Below are positions 52,485 to 61,422 of a stretch of DNA of 64,000 nt, one piece after another (positions within the stretch are counted from its first letter, which is position 1; every line of letters starts with the position of its first letter). A model generated the notes under the pieces. It had not been told where the DNA came from and ran no database searches. It was given only the letters and a program-made list of their open reading frames with translations. The stretch is taken from contig CALFER010000024.1 of NCBI GenBank assembly GCA_937951895.1, forward strand, positions 1 through 64,000, in the 5' to 3' direction. The position numbers and the translations under genes were made by a program. Source of the DNA: an uncultured bacterium (GTDB lineage: Bacteria; CSSED10-310; CALFER01).

Positions 52485-53300
52485 TCAGTCGATTCCCGCC
52501 AGATGGAGATACCCGCGGATCAGAGGGTCGGCCCACATGGCGGAAATCCATGCGCCGAACGCGAGAAAAGGCCCGAATGGGATCTGGCGATAGCGGTTTT
52601 CTGAGCGGGAAAATAAAAGTGGCAATGAGAGGATGGTCCCCGAGACGGCGCCGATGAAAATCGTCAGGAATGCGGGAGCGGGACCGAGCAGCGCACCGGT
52701 GGCGATCATCAATTTGATATCGCCGATCCCGAGACCTTCGCGGTGGGTCATGAGGTAGTAAACCCAGGCGACCAGGGCCAACGGGCCTGCGCCGAACAGG
52801 ATCCCGAGCGTGGCCCGGAGCGGGGTGATCTCCCAGACAGCCTCCATAGCCGGATGGAGTGTCAGCATCGACAGCATCGCCGCGATGATCGCGGTCGGCA
52901 AGGTCATTACATCCGGCAGCAGTTTCGTCTGATAATCGATGACGCTCAGTGCGATGAGAATCGCTGTGAACGGAAGATACACGGCGGTTTTAAATGACAG
53001 GCCGTATCGGAGATAGACCGCGAGGAACAGACATCCGGTTAATAGTTCGACAAAAGGATACTGGATCGATATCGGTTGTGAGCATGACGCGCAACGCCCT
53101 TTTAACAGCAGCCAACTCAGGACCGGAATGTTCTGATAAGCCCGGATCGGTCGTCCGCATCCCGGACAGTGCGAGGGCGGGTGGACGATCGATTCGTTCC
53201 GTGGGACGCGGTAGATGACGACATTGAGAAACGAGCCGATCATGAGGCCCATGGTGAATATGAAAGCAGCCGCGAGCATGAAAGGTTCCATGCCGTGCAT
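52485..53300 (-). CDS. Type IV prepilin peptidase/methyltransferase
   Basis: A 271-residue bifunctional membrane enzyme that cleaves and N-methylates prepilins. N-terminal GSFLNVVIYRVPR is followed by a zinc motif CPGCGR ... CASCSQP, and then by several transmembrane helices. The aspartyl protease acids are in DYQTKLLPD and GIGDIKLM (GxGD). A perfect TATAAT overlaps the start region, so the short form at 53291 might be leaderless. The start at 53300 or 53291 is undecided. It is transcribed with the PilR-like gene. Confidence 0.95.
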   Translation of the reverse strand: MHGMEPFMLAAAFIFTMGLMIGSFLNVVIYRVPRNESIVHPPSHCPGCGRPIRAYQNIPVLSWLLLKGRCASCSQPISIQYPFVELLTGCLFLAVYLRYGLSFKTAVYLPFTAILIALSVIDYQTKLLPDVMTLPTAIIAAMLSMLTLHPAMEAVWEITPLRATLGILFGAGPLALVAWVYYLMTHREGLGIGDIKLMIATGALLGPAPAFLTIFIGAVSGTILSLPLLFSRSENRYRQIPFGPFLAFGAWISAMWADPLIRGYLHLAGID

Positions 53301-53410
53301 TATACGGTGTCAGGTGAAGAATTGCGATATGGAAGCGCAGAGAACATCCGGATTTGCAGTTGATCGCATGCCCGGGTTGCGATAGATTCTGTTCAAGGAG
53401 ACATCACCTC

Positions 53411-55150
53411 ATGAAGGAACATGATACCGACAAGTTTCGACTCAGACCCGATCGAAAAAACCTCGACGATCTCATTCGCCAACACCGGGAAACGGAAAGC
53501 AAAAAAGAAGCCCCTCAGGAGAAGTTCGGCGAAGTTGCCCCTGAGTTCTCTTCGTTCATCCTCCAGCATTACGAACGCGTTCTGATTCTCGAACGAAATG
53601 AAGCCGCAGGAGAAGCTGTTTTCCGGTTGCTCAAGGCCGAGGGGTATAATGTGGAATGGGAGACTGAACGGGAAGCGGCCATCGAGATTCTCGAAAATGA
53701 AGAATTCTCGACACTCCTCGTCAGCGAGGGTTTTTCAGCGGATGGATTGCTGATTCTGGACAAACTCAAGGAAAAGGGCATCCAGGTCAATCTCAGAGTT
53801 ATCAAAGATTTCGGCACGGCCATTCTCGGACACGAAGAAACATCCAGTCTCAAGCAGATCCGTCGCTCCTTTCATTTCCTGACCGAATTTACACTCAGAT
53901 TGCTCGAATCCTTCCATCCGACGATGATCGGACACTCCAGGGAAGTCGCTCGAATCGCCCGGGAAGTCTGCATCCGCATGGAACTCCTGCCGGAAACGGT
54001 CGATGGCGTCACCATCGCCGCCTATCTGCACGAGTTGCCTGATCTCGAGGAACGGTACCGGCCTTTCTGGCAGAAAAACGAAGACCTGTTCGAGGACGGC
54101 GATTTCAAGCTTCCAAAGTGGCAATCACCTGAACTCTTTCAGGCTTTGCAGTATCCTTTCCCCATTCAGGAAACCATCAAGCATTTGCAGGAACGGTATG
54201 ACGGAAAGGGGTATCCGGACGGACTGCGCGGTGAAGCGATTCCGGTCGGGGCACGCATCATCGCTCCGATCGATATCTTCCTCACCATGACCTCCGGAAT
54301 CTCAACGGGACCAACCATGTCCAAAGGAGAAGCTCTCGATCTGCTGATCGTCGACTCCGGCACCGCCTTCGACCCGACCATCATCGAAATCCTCGCAGGA
54401 TTTCTCAAGAAGGAACTCACCGAAACCAGCGGTACGGAATACCGCGAAATCATTCTCATGGTCGATAAATTCGGCGAGGAAGATTTGCCAAAGATTCAGT
54501 TACGCGAAGAGGGCTATCGGGTGTACTGGTCCGACACGGTCCAGGGAGCGCTCAAGCAGATCGAAGAGACAAAACCTTTCATGATTATCTCCGATGTCGA
54601 TCTCACCGCCGGCGACGGTTTCCAGTTGCTCGACATCATCCGCAAGAAGACTGACTTCAAGGATATGCCTTTTTTTCTGTTGTCCACGCGTTCCGATTCC
54701 AGTTTTGTGACGAAAGGATTGCGCGGCGGCGCCGATGATTATCTCATACGGCCGACCCCCGCCGATCTGCTGCTCGCCAAAGTCGCACGCAATATCACCC
54801 GCATGAAGACGCGCGGAGGAAGTCTCGCCGAACGCAAAGGTGTTACGGGCATGCTCCGAGATCTCGGAATTCTCGAAATCATCCAGATTCTGGCCGCCGG
54901 AATGAAAACCGCGATGATCGTGATCACCCGGGGTGCCAGTGAGGCCCGAGTGGCGCTCACGGAAGGCCGGATCTCGTATGCCAACATCGGAGAACTGGAA
55001 GGGGAGGAGGCGTTCTACCATTTCATCGGATGGGACGACGGGGAATTCACGATCTTCATGAATGTGACACCTCCCAAAGAGAACATTCATGTCAAGAACG
55101 ACATGCTGCTGCTGGAGGGTTTCCGCCGTCTGGATGAGCGCCGTCGCTGA
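53411..55150 (+). CDS. REC / degenerate HD-GYP / REC / DUF4388 protein
   Basis: A 579-residue multi-domain signal protein. An atypical receiver-like segment (about 55-160, RVLILERNEAAGEAV) precedes an HD-GYP-like region (about 165-330). The catalytic dyad there reads LHELPD instead of HD and the HHE motif is lost (LQERYDGKGYPDGLRGE keeps only the GYP part), so phosphodiesterase activity is doubtful. A receiver domain follows (about 345-470; SDVDL phosphoacceptor Asp near 394). A C-terminal PATAN/DUF4388 domain (about 476-575, MLRDLGILEIIQILAAGMKTA) is common in Myxococcota-like signalling. AAGGAG precedes the ATG. It lies on the opposite strand from its pilus neighbours. Confidence 0.85.
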   Translation: MKEHDTDKFRLRPDRKNLDDLIRQHRETESKKEAPQEKFGEVAPEFSSFILQHYERVLILERNEAAGEAVFRLLKAEGYNVEWETEREAAIEILENEEFSTLLVSEGFSADGLLILDKLKEKGIQVNLRVIKDFGTAILGHEETSSLKQIRRSFHFLTEFTLRLLESFHPTMIGHSREVARIAREVCIRMELLPETVDGVTIAAYLHELPDLEERYRPFWQKNEDLFEDGDFKLPKWQSPELFQALQYPFPIQETIKHLQERYDGKGYPDGLRGEAIPVGARIIAPIDIFLTMTSGISTGPTMSKGEALDLLIVDSGTAFDPTIIEILAGFLKKELTETSGTEYREIILMVDKFGEEDLPKIQLREEGYRVYWSDTVQGALKQIEETKPFMIISDVDLTAGDGFQLLDIIRKKTDFKDMPFFLLSTRSDSSFVTKGLRGGADDYLIRPTPADLLLAKVARNITRMKTRGGSLAERKGVTGMLRDLGILEIIQILAAGMKTAMIVITRGASEARVALTEGRISYANIGELEGEEAFYHFIGWDDGEFTIFMNVTPPKENIHVKNDMLLLEGFRRLDERRR

Positions 55151-55167
55151 TCGTTATTCCTAAAGTG

Positions 55168-56229
55168 TTACTTTAAAAATGGTGCAAACTTGTTTTTGTC
55201 CCGGGCCAGTTGATGCGCCTGTTCGGGACTGATGAGTCCCTTCATCAGGAACTGGTAGAGGGAGCTGTCCCGGCTTTGATTCAGCGTCCGTTCTCCCTCG
55301 GATGATTCGATGTAGGAATGGATCTGATAGGCTTTCCCCTCGCGAATGATATGGGACAGAGCCGGAGCGCCGAACAGCATTTCGACGATCGGCACACGGC
55401 CTCGAGCGTCTGCTCGTTTGAGCAGCAGTTGAGAGACGACACCTTTCAAGGACGCTGAGATCATGTTGCGGATCTGTGCCTGGCGGTCGGCGGGGAAGAC
55501 GTCGATCATGCGCGAAATAGCTTGCGCGCAGGATTGCGTATGGAGTGTTCCAAAGACGATTGACCCGGTTTCCGCGGCAGTGATGGCCAGAGAAATCGTT
55601 TCGATGTCCCGCATTTCGCCGACGAGAATCACATCGGCGGAACTGCGTGTGGCCGACTTCAACGCCGCGTGGAAACTTTCGCTGTGCACACCGATCTCAC
55701 GCTGCGAAATCAGGCTTTTTCTGCGTTTGTAGATGAATTCGATGGGATCTTCGATCGTCAGAATATGCCGGCGATAGGTCTGATTGATTCGCTCGATGAT
55801 CGTTGCCAGCGTCGTGGATTTGCCGCATCCCGTCGGTCCGGTGACCAGAACGAGACCTTTTTTGATGTCGGCGAATTTGAGGATTCCGGGTGGCAGATGG
55901 AGATCCTCGACGGCGGGAATTTCCATCGGAATCATACGGAACGCAGCTCCCATGCCGTCACGATGCCGGAACAGGTTCACCCGGAACCGCGCGACATCCT
56001 CGATCTGATACCCGAAATCGGCATCATTCTCCTCTTCAAATTTACGTTTGAGGTGGTTGGGGATGATTTCCGAGATAAACGCCATACAATCCGCGGAGCT
56101 GATTTTGCGGTATTTGACGGGAAGCAACTCGCCGTTGACGCGCAGAATCGGCACGTTGCCCGCCATGAGATGGAGGTCGGAGGCGCGTTGTTCGACCATG
56201 AGACGAAGAAAGGCATCGATCCGAGACAT
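55168..56229 (-). CDS. pilT: PilT-type twitching motility ATPase
   Basis: A 353-residue pilus retraction ATPase. Walker A is GPTGCGKST (about 129-137), then ILTIEDPIEF (Asp box), Walker B as VILVGEMRD, and the C-terminal HIIREGK near the AIRNLIRE element. The His-box region reads AETGSIVFGTLHT, so the first His of AETGHLV is replaced by Ser. The ATG shares one base with the preceding HEAT-PilT stop (TGATG), so the two ATPases are translationally coupled and may work together. No pilB is in the window. Confidence 0.92.
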   Translation of the reverse strand: MSRIDAFLRLMVEQRASDLHLMAGNVPILRVNGELLPVKYRKISSADCMAFISEIIPNHLKRKFEEENDADFGYQIEDVARFRVNLFRHRDGMGAAFRMIPMEIPAVEDLHLPPGILKFADIKKGLVLVTGPTGCGKSTTLATIIERINQTYRRHILTIEDPIEFIYKRRKSLISQREIGVHSESFHAALKSATRSSADVILVGEMRDIETISLAITAAETGSIVFGTLHTQSCAQAISRMIDVFPADRQAQIRNMISASLKGVVSQLLLKRADARGRVPIVEMLFGAPALSHIIREGKAYQIHSYIESSEGERTLNQSRDSSLYQFLMKGLISPEQAHQLARDKNKFAPFLK

Positions 56230-58988
56230 CAGTGTTTCTCCTGGATATCCTTCAGATACACCTCGAACTGGTTTTTCTCTTCCGCTCTCGAATATGCTTC
56301 ATCGGCAGTGATCACGCCGTCCCGCAACAGGTTCAGAAGAGTCTGGTCCATCGAGACCATGCCGTGTTGCTGGCCGGCGATGATCATGCTGGCGATCTGA
56401 TTGAGTTTATTGTCGCGGATCAGTCCGGCGATAGCGGGTGTGTTGACCAGAATTTCCATTGCCACGACGTGTTCATCCGAGTTTTTTCTGGGGACGAGTT
56501 GCTGCGCGAGAATGACTTTGAGGGATTCAGCAAGCATTGAGCGGATCTGGCCCTGCTGATTGGGCGGGAATGCGTCGATGATCCGATCGATGGCCTTGAT
56601 CGCGGACATCGCGTGCAGGGTGGCCAGCACGAGATGTCCGGTTTCCGCTGCGGTCAGAGCCATGGAGATGGTCTCGAGATCCCGGAGTTCCCCGATGACG
56701 ATCACATCGGGGTCTTCCCGCAATGCCGCTCGTAATGCCTTGGCAAAACTCGCGGTATGACGCCCGACCTCACGTTGCGTGATCAGGCAGTTCTTGCGGT
56801 CATGAAGATACTCGACCGGGTCTTCGATCGTGATGATATGGTCATTCCGAGATTGATTCATCTTGTTGATGAGCGCTGCGGCCGTTGTCGATTTCCCGCA
56901 GGCGGAGGGGCCGGCGATGAGAATCAGTCCGTGGTGCATGGACACCATCGAATCGACGAAGGGGGGGAGCCCGAGTGTTTCGAGTTCAGGAATATCATCC
57001 GGAAGGAGTCTGAATGTCATGTTGATTCCGAGCGCATGTCGGAACATGTTCCCCCGGAAACGTCCCTCATCCGCGATTTCATACGAAAAATCCAGATCGT
57101 TCAGGGAAAAAAACTGAGCTTCCTGATCGGGTGTCAGAATCCGGCTTGTCATCGTGAGGATCTGCTCCTCCGATAGCGATTCCGATGTCAGAGGAATCAA
57201 TTCACCGACAACCTTCGCCATCGGTGGATTATCACTCACGATGAACAAGTCCGTCCCATGACGGTAGCGGACTTCGAGCAACAGCGTATCGAGAAGGGAG
57301 AATTCGTGCCGTTCCCACCAGCGCGCGGAAACCTTGTCCAGATTGCCCGTATCGACCTTCAATCGCGCCAGCACTTCCTTCGATTGCGCACGAATCTCAC
57401 GACTCGGATCCGCTACCATCGATTCCAGGATCGGAATCGCCTCCTTGGCCTGCAGTTTCTCGAGTGATCGCATGATGACCAGCTTCGTTTCAACGTCAGC
57501 CGTTTCGATTGCCCTGAGCAAGAACGGGATGGCCGAGGCATCGCCGATTTCACCCAACGCTTCAGCGGTGATGTAACTGAGTTCCTTGATCGTGAGCAGG
57601 TTGGCGAGAATGGGGACGATTTTGGCGGTGCCGAGTGTTCCCAGGGCACTTACGGCGCGCTCCCGAACCCACCAGTCCGGATCCTTCAACATCTTGATCA
57701 ACGGCACCAGCCCGCGCGGATCTTTCAATCCGACTATGATTTCAATGGCATATCGCCGCAAGGAGGGATCCGAGCTTCCGAGCAGTTCGACGGCTGCAGG
57801 GAAAATTCGCTCGTCCCTGATCCGCGACAGCGTCTCGGCGATCGTCTCCCGAACCCACCAGTCTTCATCTTTGAGGTATTGAAACAGTTTATCGAAAATA
57901 CCGGGGGCATCGACCTGGCCAAGAATCTGAGCGGCGGCGCGCCGGACGTTCACATCCGGATCGGACATCAGGATCGAGATAAAACGCGGGATGTCGGTGT
58001 CTTCGTTTTTGCTGAGGCTGATCAGTGCTTCGAGCGCTGTCTGGCGAACCCGGATGTCGGGGTCCTTCAGCGCCGATACCAGGAATTCGACCTCATCCGC
58101 GCTCCCGATTTCGCCGATGGCATTGAGCGCTTGGTTGCGGATCGAGAGATTTTCGTGACGAACGCAGGCAAGAACCGCGGTCACACCGGCTGGTGATTTG
58201 AGTTCGCGGAGACCGTCGAGCGCGGTCAGGACCACATCGGGTTTGGAATCGGCCGCCAGTTTGACCAGACCGTCGACAGCAATCGGACCGCCAACTTTCG
58301 CGAAGGCCTTGGCGACCTGCATCCTGATCTTGATCGATTCATCCGTTATGACTTTACTCATCGCCTGAACGGATTCCGGAGTTTTGATCAGCATGAGAAG
58401 CTTGATTGCCTGAATCTTGTCTTCCTCGTTGCCGACTTCGAGAGTTCGGGTGCAGGGCGGGAGAATGAGTGACGGATCGAGGTTGAACAGGAGGTTGAGA
58501 GCATCGACGCGGTCCGTCCAGTCGCCTCTTACAAGCTCCTGAGCCAGTCTTCCCGCAACTTTTTCCTGAGGCACTTTTTCGAAGAGCTTGATGGCTGTCA
58601 GACGAAAGTTCCGTTTGGGACTCCTCAACAGGCTGATGACGGAGCCGATCAGCGAATCGTCCATTGAGTTGATCAGGATCTGAATGGTTGTGTCCCGGAT
58701 TTCGGGATCCGAAGTAATGCGATAGATCTGGAGTAAACTGTCGCCGAATCCCTTGACGGGTGCCCGTACCAGTATCTCCTCGATGCTCTGAAGGAGTTCC
58801 GCTTTCTTTTTCCGATCGGTGATTGTATAAGCGTTTTCGAGCGCATCAAGGACTTCCTTGAGCGGGAATTTTTTCATCGCCAACACACGCTCGACGGCAG
58901 CATGCCGTTCGAGTTCTGTTCGCCATTGCGTCGGCTCGATGATCGGCTGGAACCCCTTCTTGAAGCTGTCGAACGTTTTCTTGATCAA
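56229..58988 (-). CDS. HEAT-repeat/PilT fusion ATPase
   Basis: A 919-residue protein. Residues ~1-550 are tandem HEAT repeats (recurring AVRALG-like helices such as ALEALISLSKNEDTDIP, RRAAAQILGQVDAPG and VRERAVSALGTLG). Residues ~565-919 are a PilT-type AAA+ motor with GPSACGKSTTAAAL (Walker A near 692), IITIEDPVEYL, VIVIGELRD, an intact AETGHLVLATLH His box and AIAGLIRDNK. A long HEAT array could dock a partner or a surface-sensing protein. The fusion is unusual for PilT/PilU proteins. Upstream, 58989-59099 separates it from the divergent HAD gene. Confidence 0.88.
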   Translation of the reverse strand: MIKKTFDSFKKGFQPIIEPTQWRTELERHAAVERVLAMKKFPLKEVLDALENAYTITDRKKKAELLQSIEEILVRAPVKGFGDSLLQIYRITSDPEIRDTTIQILINSMDDSLIGSVISLLRSPKRNFRLTAIKLFEKVPQEKVAGRLAQELVRGDWTDRVDALNLLFNLDPSLILPPCTRTLEVGNEEDKIQAIKLLMLIKTPESVQAMSKVITDESIKIRMQVAKAFAKVGGPIAVDGLVKLAADSKPDVVLTALDGLRELKSPAGVTAVLACVRHENLSIRNQALNAIGEIGSADEVEFLVSALKDPDIRVRQTALEALISLSKNEDTDIPRFISILMSDPDVNVRRAAAQILGQVDAPGIFDKLFQYLKDEDWWVRETIAETLSRIRDERIFPAAVELLGSSDPSLRRYAIEIIVGLKDPRGLVPLIKMLKDPDWWVRERAVSALGTLGTAKIVPILANLLTIKELSYITAEALGEIGDASAIPFLLRAIETADVETKLVIMRSLEKLQAKEAIPILESMVADPSREIRAQSKEVLARLKVDTGNLDKVSARWWERHEFSLLDTLLLEVRYRHGTDLFIVSDNPPMAKVVGELIPLTSESLSEEQILTMTSRILTPDQEAQFFSLNDLDFSYEIADEGRFRGNMFRHALGINMTFRLLPDDIPELETLGLPPFVDSMVSMHHGLILIAGPSACGKSTTAAALINKMNQSRNDHIITIEDPVEYLHDRKNCLITQREVGRHTASFAKALRAALREDPDVIVIGELRDLETISMALTAAETGHLVLATLHAMSAIKAIDRIIDAFPPNQQGQIRSMLAESLKVILAQQLVPRKNSDEHVVAMEILVNTPAIAGLIRDNKLNQIASMIIAGQQHGMVSMDQTLLNLLRDGVITADEAYSRAEEKNQFEVYLKDIQEKH

Positions 58989-59099
58989 TGCCTGTCTCCA
59001 TTCGATGGATGAAGGTTGACTCTATAAGAAAAGTCTATGCTTTTGCTGAAGACGGGTCAAACGATAAATCAAGCTTGAAGATCAGTTCAGGTGATGCGA

Positions 59100-59768
59100 A
59101 TGCGGAATTTATTGATTTGCTTCGATGTCGATGGAACCCTGATCGATGATACCACATTCATCTGGCAAACCCTGCACGATCGGATTCAAACCGACCCGCA
59201 GGAACGGGAGTACTGGGCGGCGGAGTATTGGGCCGGGAGAATCAGTTATGCGGAATGGGCGTCGAAAGACGTCGAGATGTGGATTGAAAAAGGTGTAACA
59301 CGAGATGCATTGAAAATGTATCTCGATGAGCTGAATCCCATGCCGGGTGCGTTCGAAATCCTGACGGAACTCCATGCACGAGGTCATCTTCTGGGAGTCA
59401 TCTCCGGATCACTCGATATCGCCATCGAACGAGCCTTTCCGGATCACATCCATCTGTTCCAGGCGATTTACCTGAACAAACTGTGTTTCGATGCGGATGG
59501 ACGGCTCACCGGGGTTACCCCGACGCCTTTCGATATCGAACACAAAGCGACGGGGCTTCGTGAAATGGCACGTGCAACCGGACATCACATGGCCGACACG
59601 GTATTTATCGGAGACAATTTCAACGATATCGAAGTGGCACGGATCGCCGGTTGTTCGATCGCCTTCAATTGCAAAAGCGACGAACTCGCGAGAATCAGTA
59701 CGCATCGGGTCTTCGAAAAAGACCTGAGAGCCGCACTTCCGCTGATCGATACGTTCGCTCGCGGTTAA
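59100..59768 (+). CDS. HAD-superfamily (SerB-like) phosphatase
   Basis: A 222-residue HAD-IB hydrolase: catalytic FDVDGTLIDD at the N-terminus (nucleophile and acid Asp), VISGSLDI (motif II Ser), a Lys in the GVTPTPFDIEHKA segment, and GDNFNDIEVARIAGC (motif III/IV). A phosphoserine-phosphatase-like or sugar-phosphate substrate is possible; specificity is unknown. ATG 59100 is preceded by AGGTG; two in-frame starts lie 6-9 bases earlier. Its stop overlaps the convergent secreted-protein stop by 4 bases (TTAA). Confidence 0.85.
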   Translation: MRNLLICFDVDGTLIDDTTFIWQTLHDRIQTDPQEREYWAAEYWAGRISYAEWASKDVEMWIEKGVTRDALKMYLDELNPMPGAFEILTELHARGHLLGVISGSLDIAIERAFPDHIHLFQAIYLNKLCFDADGRLTGVTPTPFDIEHKATGLREMARATGHHMADTVFIGDNFNDIEVARIAGCSIAFNCKSDELARISTHRVFEKDLRAALPLIDTFARG

Positions 59769-61189
59769 AACGATCCGAAGGATGTGAAATCGTAGTTACC
59801 AACCAGCGTATTGGTTGACGGATCGAGCAGCGCCGCCCAGAAGATGATCTCCTGGATGCGTCCGGCTTCGGGCCAGGTGAATGAGAGAACCGTTTCGGAA
59901 ATAGCATAATCCTGATTGATGTACATGTGGACGAAGTTCAGATCCTGAGTCCATGTCGGGTAGAACCAGAAAGAATCCGACACTTCAAGCAGGATGTACT
60001 TGTCGACGAAACGACCGGCTCCGGGATTCTCGATGTCCAGAACCAGCTCGAACGGATCGCCTTCCGAGTAGAGAAACTTATTGGTGTAAATGGACACGAT
60101 CGGATCCTGCGGGCCGGGAATTGTCGGAGTGGGAGTCGGCGTGGAGACGCCCGGAGTCGGTGTGTCATCGCATTTCGGGAAGGGTGTGGAGTTGGGGCAT
60201 GGGGTGCGCGTCGGCAAGGGGGGCAGATCCGGTTTTGTCAGCCAGTCCGACATATTCAGGAAGAGATAGTTGTTGTTGGTGGTCGAGTGAGTCCAGCCGT
60301 TCATCAACACATCTCTGAGATCTCCGGAGCCATCATCGGCAGGCGCGCTGTCACCGATCGCAACGACCCGCCCCTGCCCGTAAGTGCAGGACGCAACAGT
60401 CACGTAGGTTTCAGCGTGAGGATACGAGTTTCGCCATGCGTGTGCCTTGACCGATGCATTCTGTTCCGGGTGCAGCACGATGTTTGTGGCGCTGTGAAAT
60501 CCGATCGCGCGGACGTCCCCGAAGGGGCCATGGATAAACGGGTCATCCGGATCATCGATAAAATTGCGGTTGTTCAATTCGTCCCAATCACAATAATCAT
60601 GGATTTCACCGTCTGCATCATGCTCGAATTCGATCCCGAAATACTCAATCGCACCCAATTGTTCAAAAATCGTCGGTGAGTCATACCCATTATTATTCCG
60701 ATCGGATCCGCAATGGTTCGCCACCATGAACAATCCGCCCCCGGCATAGACAAAACTCCGGATCGCCTGAGCTTCGGCTTCCGTATAGAGAATCTGAGGT
60801 TCGGGGATAATCAGGACGTCATAGAAGCTCAGATCCTGGGAATTCGAGCAATTTCCGAAGGTAATCGTGGAATTCCGTGGAATGGTTTCCACCCAATGCC
60901 CTGCTTTGACCAGGTCGATACCCCATGCGGAAAACCCGCCCGTCCAGTATTCCTCATCTGTGCTGCCATGGACCGTGCATTGATCGGGAGACGGAAAGCG
61001 TTGCGGATCCGACTGGCCCCCGAGTGCGGGGAAACGGTCCGCATCGATCACCCAATCGGCATCACCGGCCATGGGGACACAGGATGCATCGAATAAAAAT
61101 CGTGCGGCATGCATCCCGGGAGGACACACTCCGAACCATGCGAACAGGATCATCATGAAGAAAAACCATCGGTATGCCTGGGTGAACAT
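59765..61189 (-). CDS. Secreted protein with GATase-like region, Thr/Pro linker and shared C-terminal domain
   Basis: A 474-residue exported protein: a signal peptide (about 1-30, GVCPPGMHA) and a ~330-residue domain. The latter has EAQAIRSFVYAGGGLFMVANHCG, SATNIVLHP and YGQGRVVAIGDSAP, which resemble a class I glutamine-amidotransferase-like/ThuA fold without a clear catalytic Cys. A Pro/Thr linker (TPTPGVSTPTPTPT, about 355-370) leads to a C-terminal ~105-residue domain (YSEGDPFELVLDIEN, LLEVSDSFWFYPTWT, VLSFTWP) shared with the proteins at 16401 and 61423. A GAAGGAG site precedes ATG 61189. Function is unknown; extracellular. Confidence 0.78.
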   Translation of the reverse strand: MFTQAYRWFFFMMILFAWFGVCPPGMHAARFLFDASCVPMAGDADWVIDADRFPALGGQSDPQRFPSPDQCTVHGSTDEEYWTGGFSAWGIDLVKAGHWVETIPRNSTITFGNCSNSQDLSFYDVLIIPEPQILYTEAEAQAIRSFVYAGGGLFMVANHCGSDRNNNGYDSPTIFEQLGAIEYFGIEFEHDADGEIHDYCDWDELNNRNFIDDPDDPFIHGPFGDVRAIGFHSATNIVLHPEQNASVKAHAWRNSYPHAETYVTVASCTYGQGRVVAIGDSAPADDGSGDLRDVLMNGWTHSTTNNNYLFLNMSDWLTKPDLPPLPTRTPCPNSTPFPKCDDTPTPGVSTPTPTPTIPGPQDPIVSIYTNKFLYSEGDPFELVLDIENPGAGRFVDKYILLEVSDSFWFYPTWTQDLNFVHMYINQDYAISETVLSFTWPEAGRIQEIIFWAALLDPSTNTLVGNYDFTSFGSF

Positions 61190-61209
61190 GCGGGATTTGC
61201 TCCTTCCGG

Positions 61210-61239
61210 TTGGACTCCGGATCCAACCCTCTTTATAAT
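61210..61239 (+). promoter_or_regulatory. Putative promoter, plus strand, divergent pair
   Basis: TTGGAC (61210-61215) and TATAAT (61234-61239) are 18 bases apart. It overlaps the minus-strand promoter at 61235-61264, so only one may fire at a time. Confidence 0.45.
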
Positions 61240-61264
61240 AAGAGCATCGGGTGCCTCTTGTAAA
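61235..61264 (-). promoter_or_regulatory. Putative promoter, minus strand, divergent pair
   Basis: On the minus strand TTTACA (61259-61264) and TATTAT (61235-61240) have an 18-base spacer and face the secreted gene at 61189, giving a leader of about 40 bases. Confidence 0.45.
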
Positions 61265-61276
61265 GCGAGACACCCG
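61248..61276 (+). promoter_or_regulatory. Hairpin in the divergent region
   Basis: CGGGTG-C-CTC ... GAG-A-CACCCG: a 6-bp stem, one mismatch, then 3 bp, with a 9-base loop. It has no T tract, so it is not an obvious intrinsic terminator. It could be an operator or an RNA structure in a leader. Confidence 0.5.
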
Positions 61277-61282
61277 AAAGCA

Positions 61283-61315
61283 GATGGATTTGGGGAGCCG
61301 GGAGCCAAATCCATC
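61283..61315 (+). repeat. Perfect 11-bp inverted repeat next to a strong promoter
   Basis: GATGGATTTGG (61283-61293) and CCAAATCCATC (61305-61315) flank an 11-base loop and end directly at the TTGACA of the next promoter. It may be a regulator binding site or an RNA hairpin. Confidence 0.85.
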
Positions 61316-61345
61316 TTGACAAGGGGTTGTTCGTGATACTAGAAT
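61316..61345 (+). promoter_or_regulatory. Strong promoter for the secreted protein at 61423
   Basis: Perfect TTGACA (61316-61321), an 18-base spacer and TAGAAT (61340-61345). It gives a leader of about 70 bases before the ATG at 61423, which has AAGGGGGA upstream. Confidence 0.65.
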
Positions 61346-61422
61346 AGATAAGATATGGTTGTGATGCATTCACGAAGGTGATGCTTCCATTTCGGATCGT
61401 GGATCCAAGGGGGACAGTTCAG

